This document shows positions 29,401 through 38,006 of a stretch of 64,000 bases of DNA, piece by piece (position 1 is the stretch's first letter; each line of letters starts with the position of its first letter). A program made the position numbers and the translations under genes. Below the pieces are notes generated by a model. It ran no database searches, had not been told where the DNA came from, and saw only the letters and a program-made list of their open reading frames with translations. Origin of the DNA: Bacteroidota bacterium (GTDB lineage Bacteria > Bacteroidota > Bacteroidia > Chitinophagales > Chitinophagaceae); the NCBI GenBank assembly GCA_016868475.1, contig VGGU01000003.1:18569-82568 (forward strand), given 5' to 3'.

Positions 29401-29506
29401 TAGCCCAGGCTGCTGGTGAATCCTGTTCCAGAATAACCAAACTACGTTGAGCATGGGCATTCAAGGAATAAATTAACAAAAGCCCAATTAGTAAGAATGA
29501 TCGCAT
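26492..29506 (-). CDS. Large tetratricopeptide repeat protein
   Basis: 1004 residues with a signal peptide (ending LNAHAQR). Nearly the whole mature protein consists of TPR-like helical pairs, for example around ALPYFEKVSYGAVAG and LGVIYYNINENEKALHQF. It should be a periplasmic or surface-exposed scaffold. It heads an operon with a barrel protein, a small membrane protein and a methyltransferase. Long TPR proteins next to barrel proteins are common in Bacteroidota envelope loci, but I do not recognise the specific family. Confidence 0.75.
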   Translation of the reverse strand: MRSFLLIGLLLIYSLNAHAQRSLVILEQDSPAAWAIQAYKQGQQNLSCLLLTSARGQSTTNENSAVSSVALDYYSISCRLSQKESAAVPEAIRFLLTNGVPAWRDRMHLDLAHYFFEEKRWQDALEHFRAGSINHLTNEEIAASQFGQAYALFSLKRYHEALPLFNSIRQLNNSPFQHAALYYTGLLYLSEAKWEQAEKCFQPLTSHSLYGRLAIFHLGQLLVKKGDLLAAVSYLEEHRSLYVDTLYPSIPFKQLLGHAYYAQEDFQKALPLLTSYATLSKVLDREEQYELSVTQLRVGQLDEAINGFTTLLGVKDSLANYAMFQLAESRLRQGDRVGAKNAFFYSSLNNQHQLLKSLSHFLYGKLSYELGNFDEASRVFELYNKENISSPYLEESRELLFSSLAASANFKRAMEVLEQVKQPSALVARSLPLVRYGRAVELIYDGELSLARQLLLQALKDKPDKALQPLLYFWLGEICYRQKDFDDAVLQFSKYLSLGGPTVGEASRIHAFYNIGYAYYELNQFKLALPYFEKVSYGAVAGNTSIEQDAQLRIADCQYMLRQYKLAKTGYQRIVDLDVAASPYALFQLAAVAGVTNGIEKINLLRQLLEKYPTGEFVAEANMALADTYMAEERFKDAIPVLERILSDATSEWQPTVLLKLGVIYYNINENEKALHQFQQLIEKYPSSPEASDALEELKAVYVELGLTTEYTAYLKKQGFAVSVQLEDSLQYIAAAQLFDEQDFDKAIPAFVKYLEQFPKGGYWVDASFLLGTCYQQKQLWTEALSQFVQIIQNAQGRYFKEAILAAARINFFEQKNYSAAANYYFQFLSTRVTEADRLEAYRGLLRSYYHQKNWSEASRYGDSLILLKERTTEDQALHALVAAKFQIEVGKEAVALQHLQRVLQFNKAGLAAEARYEMAASYYRQQQFKLAEQHAFETINRSGSYAFWVTKSYLLLGDIYTAQKDLFNAKATYQSVLENAVDPQLQKEAEEKLAQIENNKLGN

Positions 29507-29622
29507 AACAAGTTCAATTAACGGGCGAATTTGAGTTTTATTTTCAGGGAAGCCAAGGAATCATTGCAAACACCTGTGGATAAGTGATGTATTAGGAGGC
29601 TTTTAACAAAAAATATGTAAGT

Positions 29623-29630
29623 TAGCTTTG
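29623..29630 (+). promoter_or_regulatory. Candidate -7 box (TAGCTTTG) of the DoxX operon
   Basis: TAGCTTTG lies 13 bases before the ATG of the DoxX gene and fits TAnnTTTG. A -33 TTG is not evident. Confidence 0.5.
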
Positions 29631-29643
29631 AAAATAGCCAAAA

Positions 29644-30051
29644 ATGAAAAAATTATTCAGCACGCGCTATTCAGAAAATAGCATTGCTTTTTCTCTTTTA
29701 TTATTACGCTTGACGCTTGGTATTTTAATAATCCCCCATGGATTTTATAAACTGACAAAATTTACTACAGTTGTCAAAGATTTTCCTGATCCACTTCACC
29801 TAAGTTCAACTGTTTCGCTTTCCTTGGTAATATTTGCTGAGTTTTTTTGTGCGGTTTTGTTAGTAGCAGGGCTGATGACTCGTTTAGTAGTGATTCCATT
29901 AATTATCACTATGGGCGTGGCCGTTTTTATGATACATAATAGTGATTTTTTTGGCAAAGCAGAGCTTGCCTCACTGTATCTGGCGGGTTATATTGTGCTA
30001 CTCATTGCAGGTCCTGGAAAGGTTAGTATGGATCGCATGTTAGGCAACTGA
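29644..30051 (+). CDS. DoxX family membrane protein
   Basis: 135 residues with four hydrophobic helices. The LLLRLTLGILIIPHGFYKL opening and the AEFFCAVLLVAGLMTRL segment are typical of DoxX/YqjF proteins. Function in most bacteria is unclear; some take part in redox or quinone-linked membrane complexes. The M50 protease gene follows after 14 bases, so the two are probably one transcript. Confidence 0.85.
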   Translation: MKKLFSTRYSENSIAFSLLLLRLTLGILIIPHGFYKLTKFTTVVKDFPDPLHLSSTVSLSLVIFAEFFCAVLLVAGLMTRLVVIPLIITMGVAVFMIHNSDFFGKAELASLYLAGYIVLLIAGPGKVSMDRMLGN

Positions 30052-30065
30052 TTGCAACTTGGTTT

Positions 30066-30989
30066 ATGCTTCCTAAATTCCCTGCAACCACAGCTAAGAG
30101 AAATACTCCAGCCTCCCTTTTTATTAGTTTGATTATTTACCTTTTTGCGGGATATTGGATGATTCCTGATCCATTTTTTCTCCTGATTTTGATTAGCATA
30201 TTATTTTTTCATGAAGCAGGGCATTGGTTGGCCATGCGTTATTTCAATTATCAGGATACTGCTATTTTTTTTATTCCGTTCTTGGGCGCCATGGTTAGTG
30301 GCTCAAAACGAAATTTATCCGAATCACAATCCGCGTTGATAATTTTGGCAGGGCCAGTTCCTGGGTTTTTGTTAGGATGGCTTTTATTTCAGTTTGGAAA
30401 TCATACTCCATTAATTCCTAACCATACAATCAGTTGGGCACAAACAGGATGGTTGATGATGATGCTAAATGGGGCAAATCTCCTTCCCATTTTTCCGTTA
30501 GATGGAGGACAGTTATTAAACAGAGTGTATTTGGGCGAAGAAGGGAGGGTCAGCAATGTCTATATTATTTTTTCATGTTTATGCTTGACGGGGTTAGCGC
30601 TTTATATGTCCTATTATTTTTTATTGATCATTCCCATTTGGGTGATCTGGAGGCAAAAACGCAACAATCACTATAAAAAAATTGAGCGTATCATAGAGGA
30701 GAGAAAAATCGACAATGATTTTGACTATCCTGATCTTCCCGATAGTTCATACTGGGAAATCAGGGAAATACTGATCCAAGTGCACCCTGCCTTCCAAACT
30801 ATAAGTAAAGAAAGGGACAGCTATGACCAAAGGGAACCGGCAATACAATACACTATTGAACATTTCCTTAAGCGTTCCTTGATCCAAGATCTTTCATTTA
30901 TCAAAAAAATGGGGCTGGCATTGGGCTGGACCTTACTGTTGTTTGCCATTATACCGGTAATTTTACAGTTAATCAATCAATCAGGGTGA
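30066..30989 (+). CDS. M50-family site-2-type membrane protease
   Basis: 307 residues, four to six membrane helices. The zinc-binding HEAGH (H49, E50, H53) and the second motif LPIFPLDGGQL (D146) of intramembrane metalloproteases are present. There is no PDZ domain; instead a soluble stretch of about 100 residues (rich in E, K and Y) precedes a final hydrophobic helix. It may process membrane-bound regulators, which is inference. The stop overlaps the GTG start of cinA as GTGA. Confidence 0.85.
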   Translation: MLPKFPATTAKRNTPASLFISLIIYLFAGYWMIPDPFFLLILISILFFHEAGHWLAMRYFNYQDTAIFFIPFLGAMVSGSKRNLSESQSALIILAGPVPGFLLGWLLFQFGNHTPLIPNHTISWAQTGWLMMMLNGANLLPIFPLDGGQLLNRVYLGEEGRVSNVYIIFSCLCLTGLALYMSYYFLLIIPIWVIWRQKRNNHYKKIERIIEERKIDNDFDYPDLPDSSYWEIREILIQVHPAFQTISKERDSYDQREPAIQYTIEHFLKRSLIQDLSFIKKMGLALGWTLLLFAIIPVILQLINQSG

Positions 30990-32254
30990 AGGAAATTATC
31001 GCATCTGTAATAACTATCGGGGATGAATTACTGATTGGACAGACCATTGACACTAACAGTGCTTTTATTGCTCAGCAATTGAATGGTATTGGTGTCCGTG
31101 TGGCTAGAAGAGTGGCTGTTGGCGATCAGGAATCTGAAATTCGCAAAGCGCTAGATGAAGAATCCACATTGGCAGACCTTATTATACTAACCGGAGGATT
31201 AGGTCCAACAGCAGATGATATTACTAAACCGCTTCTGTGTAACTATTTTGGCGGCAAGCTTCGAAAAGATCAAACTATTGCAGATCATATAGAATGGCTT
31301 TTCAATGAAGTCTACAAACGTCCAGGAGCCTCACTATCTCGCAATCAACAGCAAGCTGAGGTGCCCGACAATTGTACTGTTTTGCATAACCCAAGGGGTA
31401 CCGCTCCAGGAATGCTTTTTCAAAAAGAAAACCGTATTTATATATCACTTCCTGGCGTACCCCAGGAAATGAAAGACATTTTTATTGAATCCGTTATTCC
31501 TTTTTTACAAAAAAACTGCAACACTCCTTTCATCATTCACAAAACACTGCTAACCGCGGGAATTGGCGAGTCAATGCTTGCAGAAATGCTGGTGAATTTT
31601 GAAGAAACATTGGATCGAAATTTTAAGTTGGCTTATTTACCACAATACGGAATGGTTAAGCTCAGGATAACTGCCACTGGCCTAGATCAACCCATACTTA
31701 GTCAGCGAATCGAAACTTCTTTCAACCAATTAAAAGCATTGGTTTCAGCATATTTAGTTTCGGATAAAGATGAAAAATTAGAAGAAGTGATAGCCAGACT
31801 TCTACAGGAAAAGCAATCCACGCTAAGTACTGCAGAAAGTTGCACGGGTGGCAGAATAGCCAGCATGCTAACCGCTGTGCCTGGTTCGTCCAATTACTTT
31901 AAAGGCGGCGTTGTAGCATATGCCAATGAAGCCAAGGAAGGACTGCTAGGCGTAAAACCCTCTACCCTATCTACTCATGGGGCAGTGAGTGAAGAAACTG
32001 TTCGGGAAATGGCAAAGGGTATTTTAAATCAACTTACCACTACCTATTCTGTTGCTGTATCAGGCATTATGGGGCCAACTGGAGGCAGTTCTGATAAACC
32101 CGTAGGCACGGTCTGGATAGCAATAGCCAATAATAAAATCATTAAAACTCATCGCTTGCAGTTGGGTTTTGACCGTATGCGAAATACACAGCAAGCTGCT
32201 ATTGTTGCACTGGATATGCTGCGCCGGTTTATCCTTACCGAGTCGTTGGATTAA
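30986..32254 (+). CDS. cinA: CinA-like protein: MoCF domain plus nicotinamide-nucleotide amidohydrolase
   Basis: 422 residues with a GTG start that overlaps the M50 gene by four bases. The N-terminal molybdopterin-binding-like domain has TIGDELLIGQTIDTNS and LTGGLGPTADDITK; the C-terminal domain has STAESCTGGRIASML, typical of nicotinamide-mononucleotide deamidases that recycle pyridine nucleotides. Both halves are intact. It is named after competence induction in other bacteria, but that role is not implied here. Confidence 0.93.
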   Translation: MKEIIASVITIGDELLIGQTIDTNSAFIAQQLNGIGVRVARRVAVGDQESEIRKALDEESTLADLIILTGGLGPTADDITKPLLCNYFGGKLRKDQTIADHIEWLFNEVYKRPGASLSRNQQQAEVPDNCTVLHNPRGTAPGMLFQKENRIYISLPGVPQEMKDIFIESVIPFLQKNCNTPFIIHKTLLTAGIGESMLAEMLVNFEETLDRNFKLAYLPQYGMVKLRITATGLDQPILSQRIETSFNQLKALVSAYLVSDKDEKLEEVIARLLQEKQSTLSTAESCTGGRIASMLTAVPGSSNYFKGGVVAYANEAKEGLLGVKPSTLSTHGAVSEETVREMAKGILNQLTTTYSVAVSGIMGPTGGSSDKPVGTVWIAIANNKIIKTHRLQLGFDRMRNTQQAAIVALDMLRRFILTESLD

Positions 32255-32273
32255 TAGCAAACCTGTACCTTTG
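32246..32273 (+). promoter_or_regulatory. Promoter of the E2 acyltransferase gene
   Basis: TTG at 32246-32248, 17 bases, then TACCTTTG at 32266-32273. The TTG lies inside the 3' end of cinA. The leader to the ATG at 32304 is about 25 bases. Confidence 0.6.
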
Positions 32274-32303
32274 CCTCTCGATTGCTGCACTTAAACCCCT
32301 ACT

Positions 32304-33593
32304 ATGGCAATAGTTGATTTGGTGATGCCAAAGCTTGGCGAAAGTATAATGGAAGCCACGATTTTAAAATGGCACAAACAATCTGGCGACACCGTGGCGC
32401 TGGATGAAACAGTTTTAGAGATCGCTACCGACAAAGTAGATAGCGAAGTACCTAGTACCGCAGCAGGAGTGATTCAGGAAATACTTTTCCAGGTTAATGA
32501 GGTTGTTCCAATTGGCACGGTGATAGCCCGCATACAAACAGCAGCTTCACAACAGACAACTTCAACTATCTCTTCACCCCCCACACCACCGGTAACCGCA
32601 CAGCCCATAGCTCCCGTTTCTGCTGCTATCAATCAAAAGCCCATTACTATTGGAGCAAATCGGTTTTACTCCCCACTTGTTTTGAATATTGCTGCAAGTG
32701 AGGGTATACCAATGACCGAACTTGAAAATATTCCGGGAAGTGGAAGTGAAGGACGTATTACTAAAAAAGATATTCTGGAATATGTGTCTTCAAGAACACA
32801 GCCTCCCGTAGTGGTCAAGCAGACGACAGCTATACCCGCACCAACAGTTCCGATTCTTTCAACACCTTCTCCAGTGGTAAGCGGGAATGTTGAAATAATA
32901 GAAATGGATCGAATGAGAAAGCTCATTGCAGATCATATGGTCAAGAGTAAGCATACTAGCCCGCACGTGACTAGTTTTACTGAAGCAGATGTTACCAATC
33001 TTGTCCTTTGGCGTGAAAAAGTAAAAAAAGATTTTGAAAAAAGAGAAGGAACAAAAATTACTTACACTCCTCTCTTTATTGAAGCAATAGTAAGGTGTAT
33101 CAAGAAGTTCCCCTTGATCAATTGCTCACTTGATGGTAACAACATCATTATAAAAAAAGATATCAATATTGGAATGGCAACAGCGTTACCATCGGGTAAT
33201 TTAATTGTTCCTGTTATTCGAAGTGCCGATCAATACAATATGGTGGGGCTTGCTAAGCAGGTCAATCAACTTGCCGACGCGGCTAGACAGGGAAAATTAA
33301 GACCAGACGATACACAAAACGGAACGTTTACACTTACCAACGTAGGAACATTTGGATCATTGATGGGTACACCTATTATCAATCAACCTCAGGTAGCCAT
33401 TTTAGCTGTGGGCGCTATAAAGAAAAGGCCCGTAGTAGTGGAAACTCCTGCAGGAGATAGTATTGCTATCAGACATATGATGTACCTGAGCATGAGCTAT
33501 GATCACCGTATTGTGGATGGAAGTCTTGGCGCCACTTTTCTAACTGCAGTTGCTAAAGAACTGGAAAGTTTTGATGCAGATCGTCAACTCTAA
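32304..33593 (+). CDS. Lipoyl-dependent 2-oxo acid dehydrogenase E2 acyltransferase
   Basis: 429 residues. An N-terminal lipoyl domain has the modified lysine in ATDKVDSEV (K44). A proline/threonine-rich linker, a peripheral subunit-binding domain (YSPLVLNIAASEG to GRITKKDILEY), a second linker and the catalytic domain follow. The active site HRIVDG (H401, D405) is intact. The specific complex (pyruvate, 2-oxoglutarate or branched-chain) cannot be assigned by eye. It stands alone with its own promoter, and its stop overlaps that of the S9 peptidase gene by four bases. Confidence 0.92.
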   Translation: MAIVDLVMPKLGESIMEATILKWHKQSGDTVALDETVLEIATDKVDSEVPSTAAGVIQEILFQVNEVVPIGTVIARIQTAASQQTTSTISSPPTPPVTAQPIAPVSAAINQKPITIGANRFYSPLVLNIAASEGIPMTELENIPGSGSEGRITKKDILEYVSSRTQPPVVVKQTTAIPAPTVPILSTPSPVVSGNVEIIEMDRMRKLIADHMVKSKHTSPHVTSFTEADVTNLVLWREKVKKDFEKREGTKITYTPLFIEAIVRCIKKFPLINCSLDGNNIIIKKDINIGMATALPSGNLIVPVIRSADQYNMVGLAKQVNQLADAARQGKLRPDDTQNGTFTLTNVGTFGSLMGTPIINQPQVAILAVGAIKKRPVVVETPAGDSIAIRHMMYLSMSYDHRIVDGSLGATFLTAVAKELESFDADRQL

Positions 33594-36358
33594 TCAACAA
33601 GATCAAGTCCTAGATCCTTCCCTTTATTTATAGCAGGCACTCCCTCGATAAGCCATCGTGCGGGTCTTTCTCCTTTTAAAAGCCAATCAAAATATTGTTG
33701 CTGACGAATAGAAATATCTTTTTGATTTTTTCTTTCGCGAAGGTTATGGGCTTCTCCATTGTAGTTAAGCATCCATACTTTTTTACCTAATCGTCTCATA
33801 GCCGTAAATAACTCAATACCTTGATACCAGGGAACGGCTCCGTCTGCATCATTGGCCATTATAACCAAAGGGGTAGAAATTTTGGGCACGCTAAATAGCG
33901 GTGAATTTTTAAGGTATAAATCCTGCCGCTGCCATAAGGTTGCTCCAATTCTGCTTTGTGTCATTTCATATTGAAACTGTCTGTTCAATCCACTTTCCCA
34001 ACGAATACCCCCATATGCACTGGTCATGTTTGCCACAGGCGCCCCAGCCCATGCCGCTTTAAAAAGAGTTGTCATGGTCACCAGTTGAGCCACTTGAATA
34101 CCTCCCCAACTCTGACCCTGTATTCCCATATTGGCCGCGTCAATCCAAGGCTCAGTAGCCAATTGTTGAGCAGCGCTGACCACATAGTTATAACAACTCC
34201 TGGCAGGATAACCAATGGTATAATGAATGTCTGGACTCAACACAACATATCCTCTGCTCACAAAGAATGAAATATTTAAGCGGCTTCCTGTGGGAGCTGG
34301 AGGAATATAACTATGCAAAGTATTCGTGTGTGTTTCATAGAAATAAAGTAAAAGAGGATATTTTTTAGTTCGATCAAAATTTTCTGGTAGGTATAACACT
34401 CCACTTGCCTTTGATCCATTCAACGCTTTCCAATGGTAGAGGCTTGCACCTCCCCACCAATAGTCTTTTTGTTGTGGGTTTAATGAGGTTATTTTAGTCA
34501 ATGAAGAGGCCTCTTCCCATCTCCAGGTATAAAGGTCAGGAGAGAGCTCAAAACGTTCTTTAGTGAATAAAAGTATCGCAGCCTGTTTTGCTTTAAGCGG
34601 TGGGCCAAAACTAAAATCGCCAGCTTCTCTGCGTTTCCAATTTAGTTTTTCACCAGCGCTTGTGGCCATGGCCATCCCTGCAGATTTGTTCAATTGATGC
34701 TGAAACCTCCAACAACTCACTGCAGAGTCCAGCACATACTTTTCTTTAGGATCTAATTTTACATACCGATAGTTTTCTTTTTTGATCCTCCCAATCTTTG
34801 TCATGTTCACCGCCCTCCCCTTTGCACGAACATCTACCTTCCATGCATCATACCGATCATATACCAACAAGCTTGTATCGCCAGGTAGCCAACCCGCAAT
34901 ACCGTAGGGGTCAGCTGGTCCGGGAGAATCGTGTTCTTCATCGTATAATGGAAAAGGAATTGTCTTTGAAATAATTGTAGATTTTCCTTCGTACCATGCT
35001 ATGTATTGTTTTAACGAAAAATCATACCAAACCAATCCAGTACCACTTGGCGAAACAGCGGAAGGTGTAAATACACCCAAAACTCCTCTTTTTATCAGCT
35101 GCGTATCGCCCGTGCTTAGCTGAATACTAAATATATCCTTTTTGGTCAACCCTGTCCATTGCGAGGAAACACGGTACCCCCAATCTGAAATGATGTACCC
35201 ATATTTTCCATCTCCTTCCACGGGAATCAATACTTGCGAAAGTTCAGGCGATTCCAACTGAACTAATTGTTGATTTGAAAAATCAAAAACAGCTAGGTAA
35301 TTTTTTTCAAGATCCCTTTTCAAATTGTACAACTGCTGTGTTTGCAAATAATCGTCATTATAGTGCCAAATGTCTAATTTAACCTGATCAATTTCAGGCA
35401 AACTGGTATCCGCCGCTGCTCGTATTGGTGCGGTTCCAAAATAGAGTCGTTGCCCAGACTTGCTAAATCGCGGCTTTCCAAATTCACTTACAGTAAACCC
35501 TAACTTCATCCCCTGTGAATAGCGGTCTATCAAAAGTGTAGCACTGTCTGCATGGGTCTTATAATGGTATAACTTAAAATACTTCAGCAATTCTTTAGGG
35601 CGAGCGTCTCGTTCGGCCACAAAAACTAGTTGTTGTCCATCGCTTGAAAAAACAAAAGAGCGGAAATCATTTCCGCCCTTAGCAATAATAACGGGATCGG
35701 AATGATTCATACTAATTAAAAAAGCCTGATTGACGCCCAATGAATCTTTTGGGTTTTTTGCTTGTTCACCAGCAATCACGCCACCCCTATCAGCAACTTC
35801 AAATTCTGTTACACGAGGAATGGTTTTTTCAATCTCCTTATCCAGCTGCAATAGCAATAAGGATGAAGCTATTTTGGAATTTTCTTGCCCTTTTTCAGTA
35901 GGCTCTACGTGAACGGCTAGCAGACCCTCTTCTTCTGCGGGCATTTTAAAATGTCTTACTTGTGGAATTTTTTTTCTTTCGCCTACTCCCAATTCAAAAA
36001 TGCAAAGCGAGTCTTTTGGCAATTCCTCTGGTTTTTGCTTCTTAATTTTTGCTTCGCGAATGGAGGAATAATACGGCCTTATCTTAAAAACCAAAAAACG
36101 TCCATTAGCACTCAATTGCGGCGACACTCCTCTTGGATAATGTATTTCCTTACTATCCACTAACGAACGGATCACCAGTGTAGCGTCGCCCTCCTGTACC
36201 TCTCTTACATACACCACCCAATTACCATCAGGGCTGATTAAGCGTTCCCCAACTCTTTGCCAGCTGTCGTATACGGTATGATCAAGTGATTTTTTTTGAG
36301 CAACAACATCGGTTAATAGAAAAAGTCCAAAAAGTAGTACAATTGGAAATTGCCTCAT
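33590..36358 (-). CDS. Prolyl oligopeptidase family (S9) secreted peptidase
   Basis: 922 residues with a signal peptide (ending TDVVAQ). The N-terminal two thirds have the repeated strand pattern of a beta-propeller. The C-terminal alpha/beta hydrolase domain holds the nucleophile motif GQSWGG (S750), an acidic site in ANDADGAVPW (D837 or D839) and a histidine in NGEAHNL (H871). It should cleave peptides in the periplasm or at the surface. It is the last gene of the exonuclease, glycosyltransferase, EamA operon, four bases after EamA. Confidence 0.88.
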   Translation of the reverse strand: MRQFPIVLLFGLFLLTDVVAQKKSLDHTVYDSWQRVGERLISPDGNWVVYVREVQEGDATLVIRSLVDSKEIHYPRGVSPQLSANGRFLVFKIRPYYSSIREAKIKKQKPEELPKDSLCIFELGVGERKKIPQVRHFKMPAEEEGLLAVHVEPTEKGQENSKIASSLLLLQLDKEIEKTIPRVTEFEVADRGGVIAGEQAKNPKDSLGVNQAFLISMNHSDPVIIAKGGNDFRSFVFSSDGQQLVFVAERDARPKELLKYFKLYHYKTHADSATLLIDRYSQGMKLGFTVSEFGKPRFSKSGQRLYFGTAPIRAAADTSLPEIDQVKLDIWHYNDDYLQTQQLYNLKRDLEKNYLAVFDFSNQQLVQLESPELSQVLIPVEGDGKYGYIISDWGYRVSSQWTGLTKKDIFSIQLSTGDTQLIKRGVLGVFTPSAVSPSGTGLVWYDFSLKQYIAWYEGKSTIISKTIPFPLYDEEHDSPGPADPYGIAGWLPGDTSLLVYDRYDAWKVDVRAKGRAVNMTKIGRIKKENYRYVKLDPKEKYVLDSAVSCWRFQHQLNKSAGMAMATSAGEKLNWKRREAGDFSFGPPLKAKQAAILLFTKERFELSPDLYTWRWEEASSLTKITSLNPQQKDYWWGGASLYHWKALNGSKASGVLYLPENFDRTKKYPLLLYFYETHTNTLHSYIPPAPTGSRLNISFFVSRGYVVLSPDIHYTIGYPARSCYNYVVSAAQQLATEPWIDAANMGIQGQSWGGIQVAQLVTMTTLFKAAWAGAPVANMTSAYGGIRWESGLNRQFQYEMTQSRIGATLWQRQDLYLKNSPLFSVPKISTPLVIMANDADGAVPWYQGIELFTAMRRLGKKVWMLNYNGEAHNLRERKNQKDISIRQQQYFDWLLKGERPARWLIEGVPAINKGKDLGLDLVD

Positions 36359-36362
36359 ATGA

Positions 36363-37259
36363 CTAGTTATGACCTGAAGTTACTTCAAACTTCTTTTTCC
36401 TGTGTTGCGTTAGCCATAAATGCATTAGCAGGGCAGCCAAAATCAAGCAAAAGCCAATATAAAACCACTTATTAAGCAATTGATCTTCCCGATATACCAA
36501 AAAAGCTAATAAAATCCCGTACACAGGCTCCAAATTAAAGGCTAGATTAATGGTGAAGGCAGAAAGTTTTTGCAGCGCCGCGCCTGAAAGCTGAAAAGCC
36601 CACACAGAACAAAACCAGGACAAGACTAACAGCCACCCAATATCGGACCAACTGGGTATCCATCGAAAGGTTCCAATTGACAAATTGTAAAAAGGAATAA
36701 TTAAAAGCACAAAAACAAAACCAAAGCTCTGTTGCCATAGCAGCAAAGTTTCCACATTTGTTTTTTTGAGCACTTCTCTATTGATTATAGGAAAGAGCGC
36801 AGCAAAAAAAGCAGAAATGACCCCGAGTATAATACCCCATGTGTATCGAGTATCAAAGTGAAAAATTAAATAAACGCCAAACAAGGTTACTACCCCCAAA
36901 CCAAGTTCTATCCAATTTATCTTTTGACGAAGTATCAATGGTTCTAACAGGGCGGTAAAAAAACTAACCAACGCGAAGCACACTAACGCAATAGAAACAG
37001 TTGAGTATTTTATAGCACCATAAAAAGTAATCCAATGACTAGCTGCAAAAACTGCTGCTAGTAATATTTTAGCTTGAGTTGATCCGGAAATAGGTTGAAT
37101 AGCTTTTCTCCAATTGAAAATAACCCACATGGTGATAGCTGTGAATAACAATCGATAGCAGACAAGCATTAACTCATTAAGTGTAATGAGTCTTCCCAGG
37201 ATTCCGGTCATTCCGGCTAATAGAACTGCTCCATGCAGCTGCAAGTAGGCTTTTCGCAT
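36363..37259 (-). CDS. EamA/DMT-family transporter
   Basis: 298 residues with ten predicted helices in two EamA halves (for example ILLAAVFAASHWITFYGAI and the later IGFCLILAALLMHLWL). Members move metabolites across the inner membrane. The charged C-terminus faces the cytoplasm. Substrate is unknown. The gene lies three bases after the glycosyltransferase stop. Confidence 0.88.
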   Translation of the reverse strand: MRKAYLQLHGAVLLAGMTGILGRLITLNELMLVCYRLLFTAITMWVIFNWRKAIQPISGSTQAKILLAAVFAASHWITFYGAIKYSTVSIALVCFALVSFFTALLEPLILRQKINWIELGLGVVTLFGVYLIFHFDTRYTWGIILGVISAFFAALFPIINREVLKKTNVETLLLWQQSFGFVFVLLIIPFYNLSIGTFRWIPSWSDIGWLLVLSWFCSVWAFQLSGAALQKLSAFTINLAFNLEPVYGILLAFLVYREDQLLNKWFYIGFCLILAALLMHLWLTQHRKKKFEVTSGHN

Positions 37260-37262
37260 ATC

Positions 37263-38006
37263 TCAATGCAGAGGTTGGGCAGAGCGGTAATCTGTTGATG
37301 AAGCATAGCGACTTAGCAGCCAAACCCCCACTACTCCCTCTTTGATAATACCTTTATTCATCTTTGAACTTCCGCGAGTACGATCCTGAAAAACTATGGG
37401 AACTTCTTTTATGCTAAACCCTAATTTCCAAACAGCATACTTCATTTCAATTTGAAATGCATACCCTACAAATCTGATTAGATCCAAATTAATTTCAGCA
37501 AGCACGGCAGCTCGATAGCACACAAATCCTGCCGTAGGATCCTTCACCTTCATTTTTGTAAGCACCCGCGTATATAGAGAAGCCCCTTTTGATAATAAGA
37601 TCCGAGAAAATGGCCAATTAATTACCCCTCCACCCTTAACATACCTGGACCCAATAGCAACATCAGCCTGTCCAATGGTACATGCTTGATGCAACCGAAT
37701 CAAATCCTTGGGATTGTGTGAAAAATCCGCATCCATTTCAAAAATAAAAGCATACCCCTTTTCAAGGGCCCACCGAAACCCATGAATATAAGCCTTTCCA
37801 AGCCCCCCTTTCCCTTTTCGCTCTTCTAAAAACAAACGGCTTGGATAAGAACTACATAATTCTTTTACTAATGTAGCCGTTTGATCAGGAGAAGTATCGT
37901 CTACCACTAATACATGAAAATAACCTGGCAAAGACAATACCGCCTCGATGATTGAAACGATATTTTCTTTTTCGTTATATGTTGGTATGATAACAAGCTT
38001 ATCCAT
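37263..38006 (-). CDS. Family 2 glycosyltransferase, polyprenol-phosphate sugar synthase type
   Basis: 247 residues from the ATG at 38006 (MDKLVIIPTYNEKEN); upstream codons are open but belong to the exonuclease end. The DDTSPDQTATLV motif, the DxD motif in EMDADFSHNP and the IGSRYVKGGG segment place it with Dpm1-like dolichol-/polyprenol-phosphate mannose synthases. There is no C-terminal membrane anchor. It would provide a lipid-linked sugar for surface glycosylation (inference). The start overlaps the exonuclease gene by eight bases. Confidence 0.9.
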   Translation of the reverse strand: MDKLVIIPTYNEKENIVSIIEAVLSLPGYFHVLVVDDTSPDQTATLVKELCSSYPSRLFLEERKGKGGLGKAYIHGFRWALEKGYAFIFEMDADFSHNPKDLIRLHQACTIGQADVAIGSRYVKGGGVINWPFSRILLSKGASLYTRVLTKMKVKDPTAGFVCYRAAVLAEINLDLIRFVGYAFQIEMKYAVWKLGFSIKEVPIVFQDRTRGSSKMNKGIIKEGVVGVWLLSRYASSTDYRSAQPLH

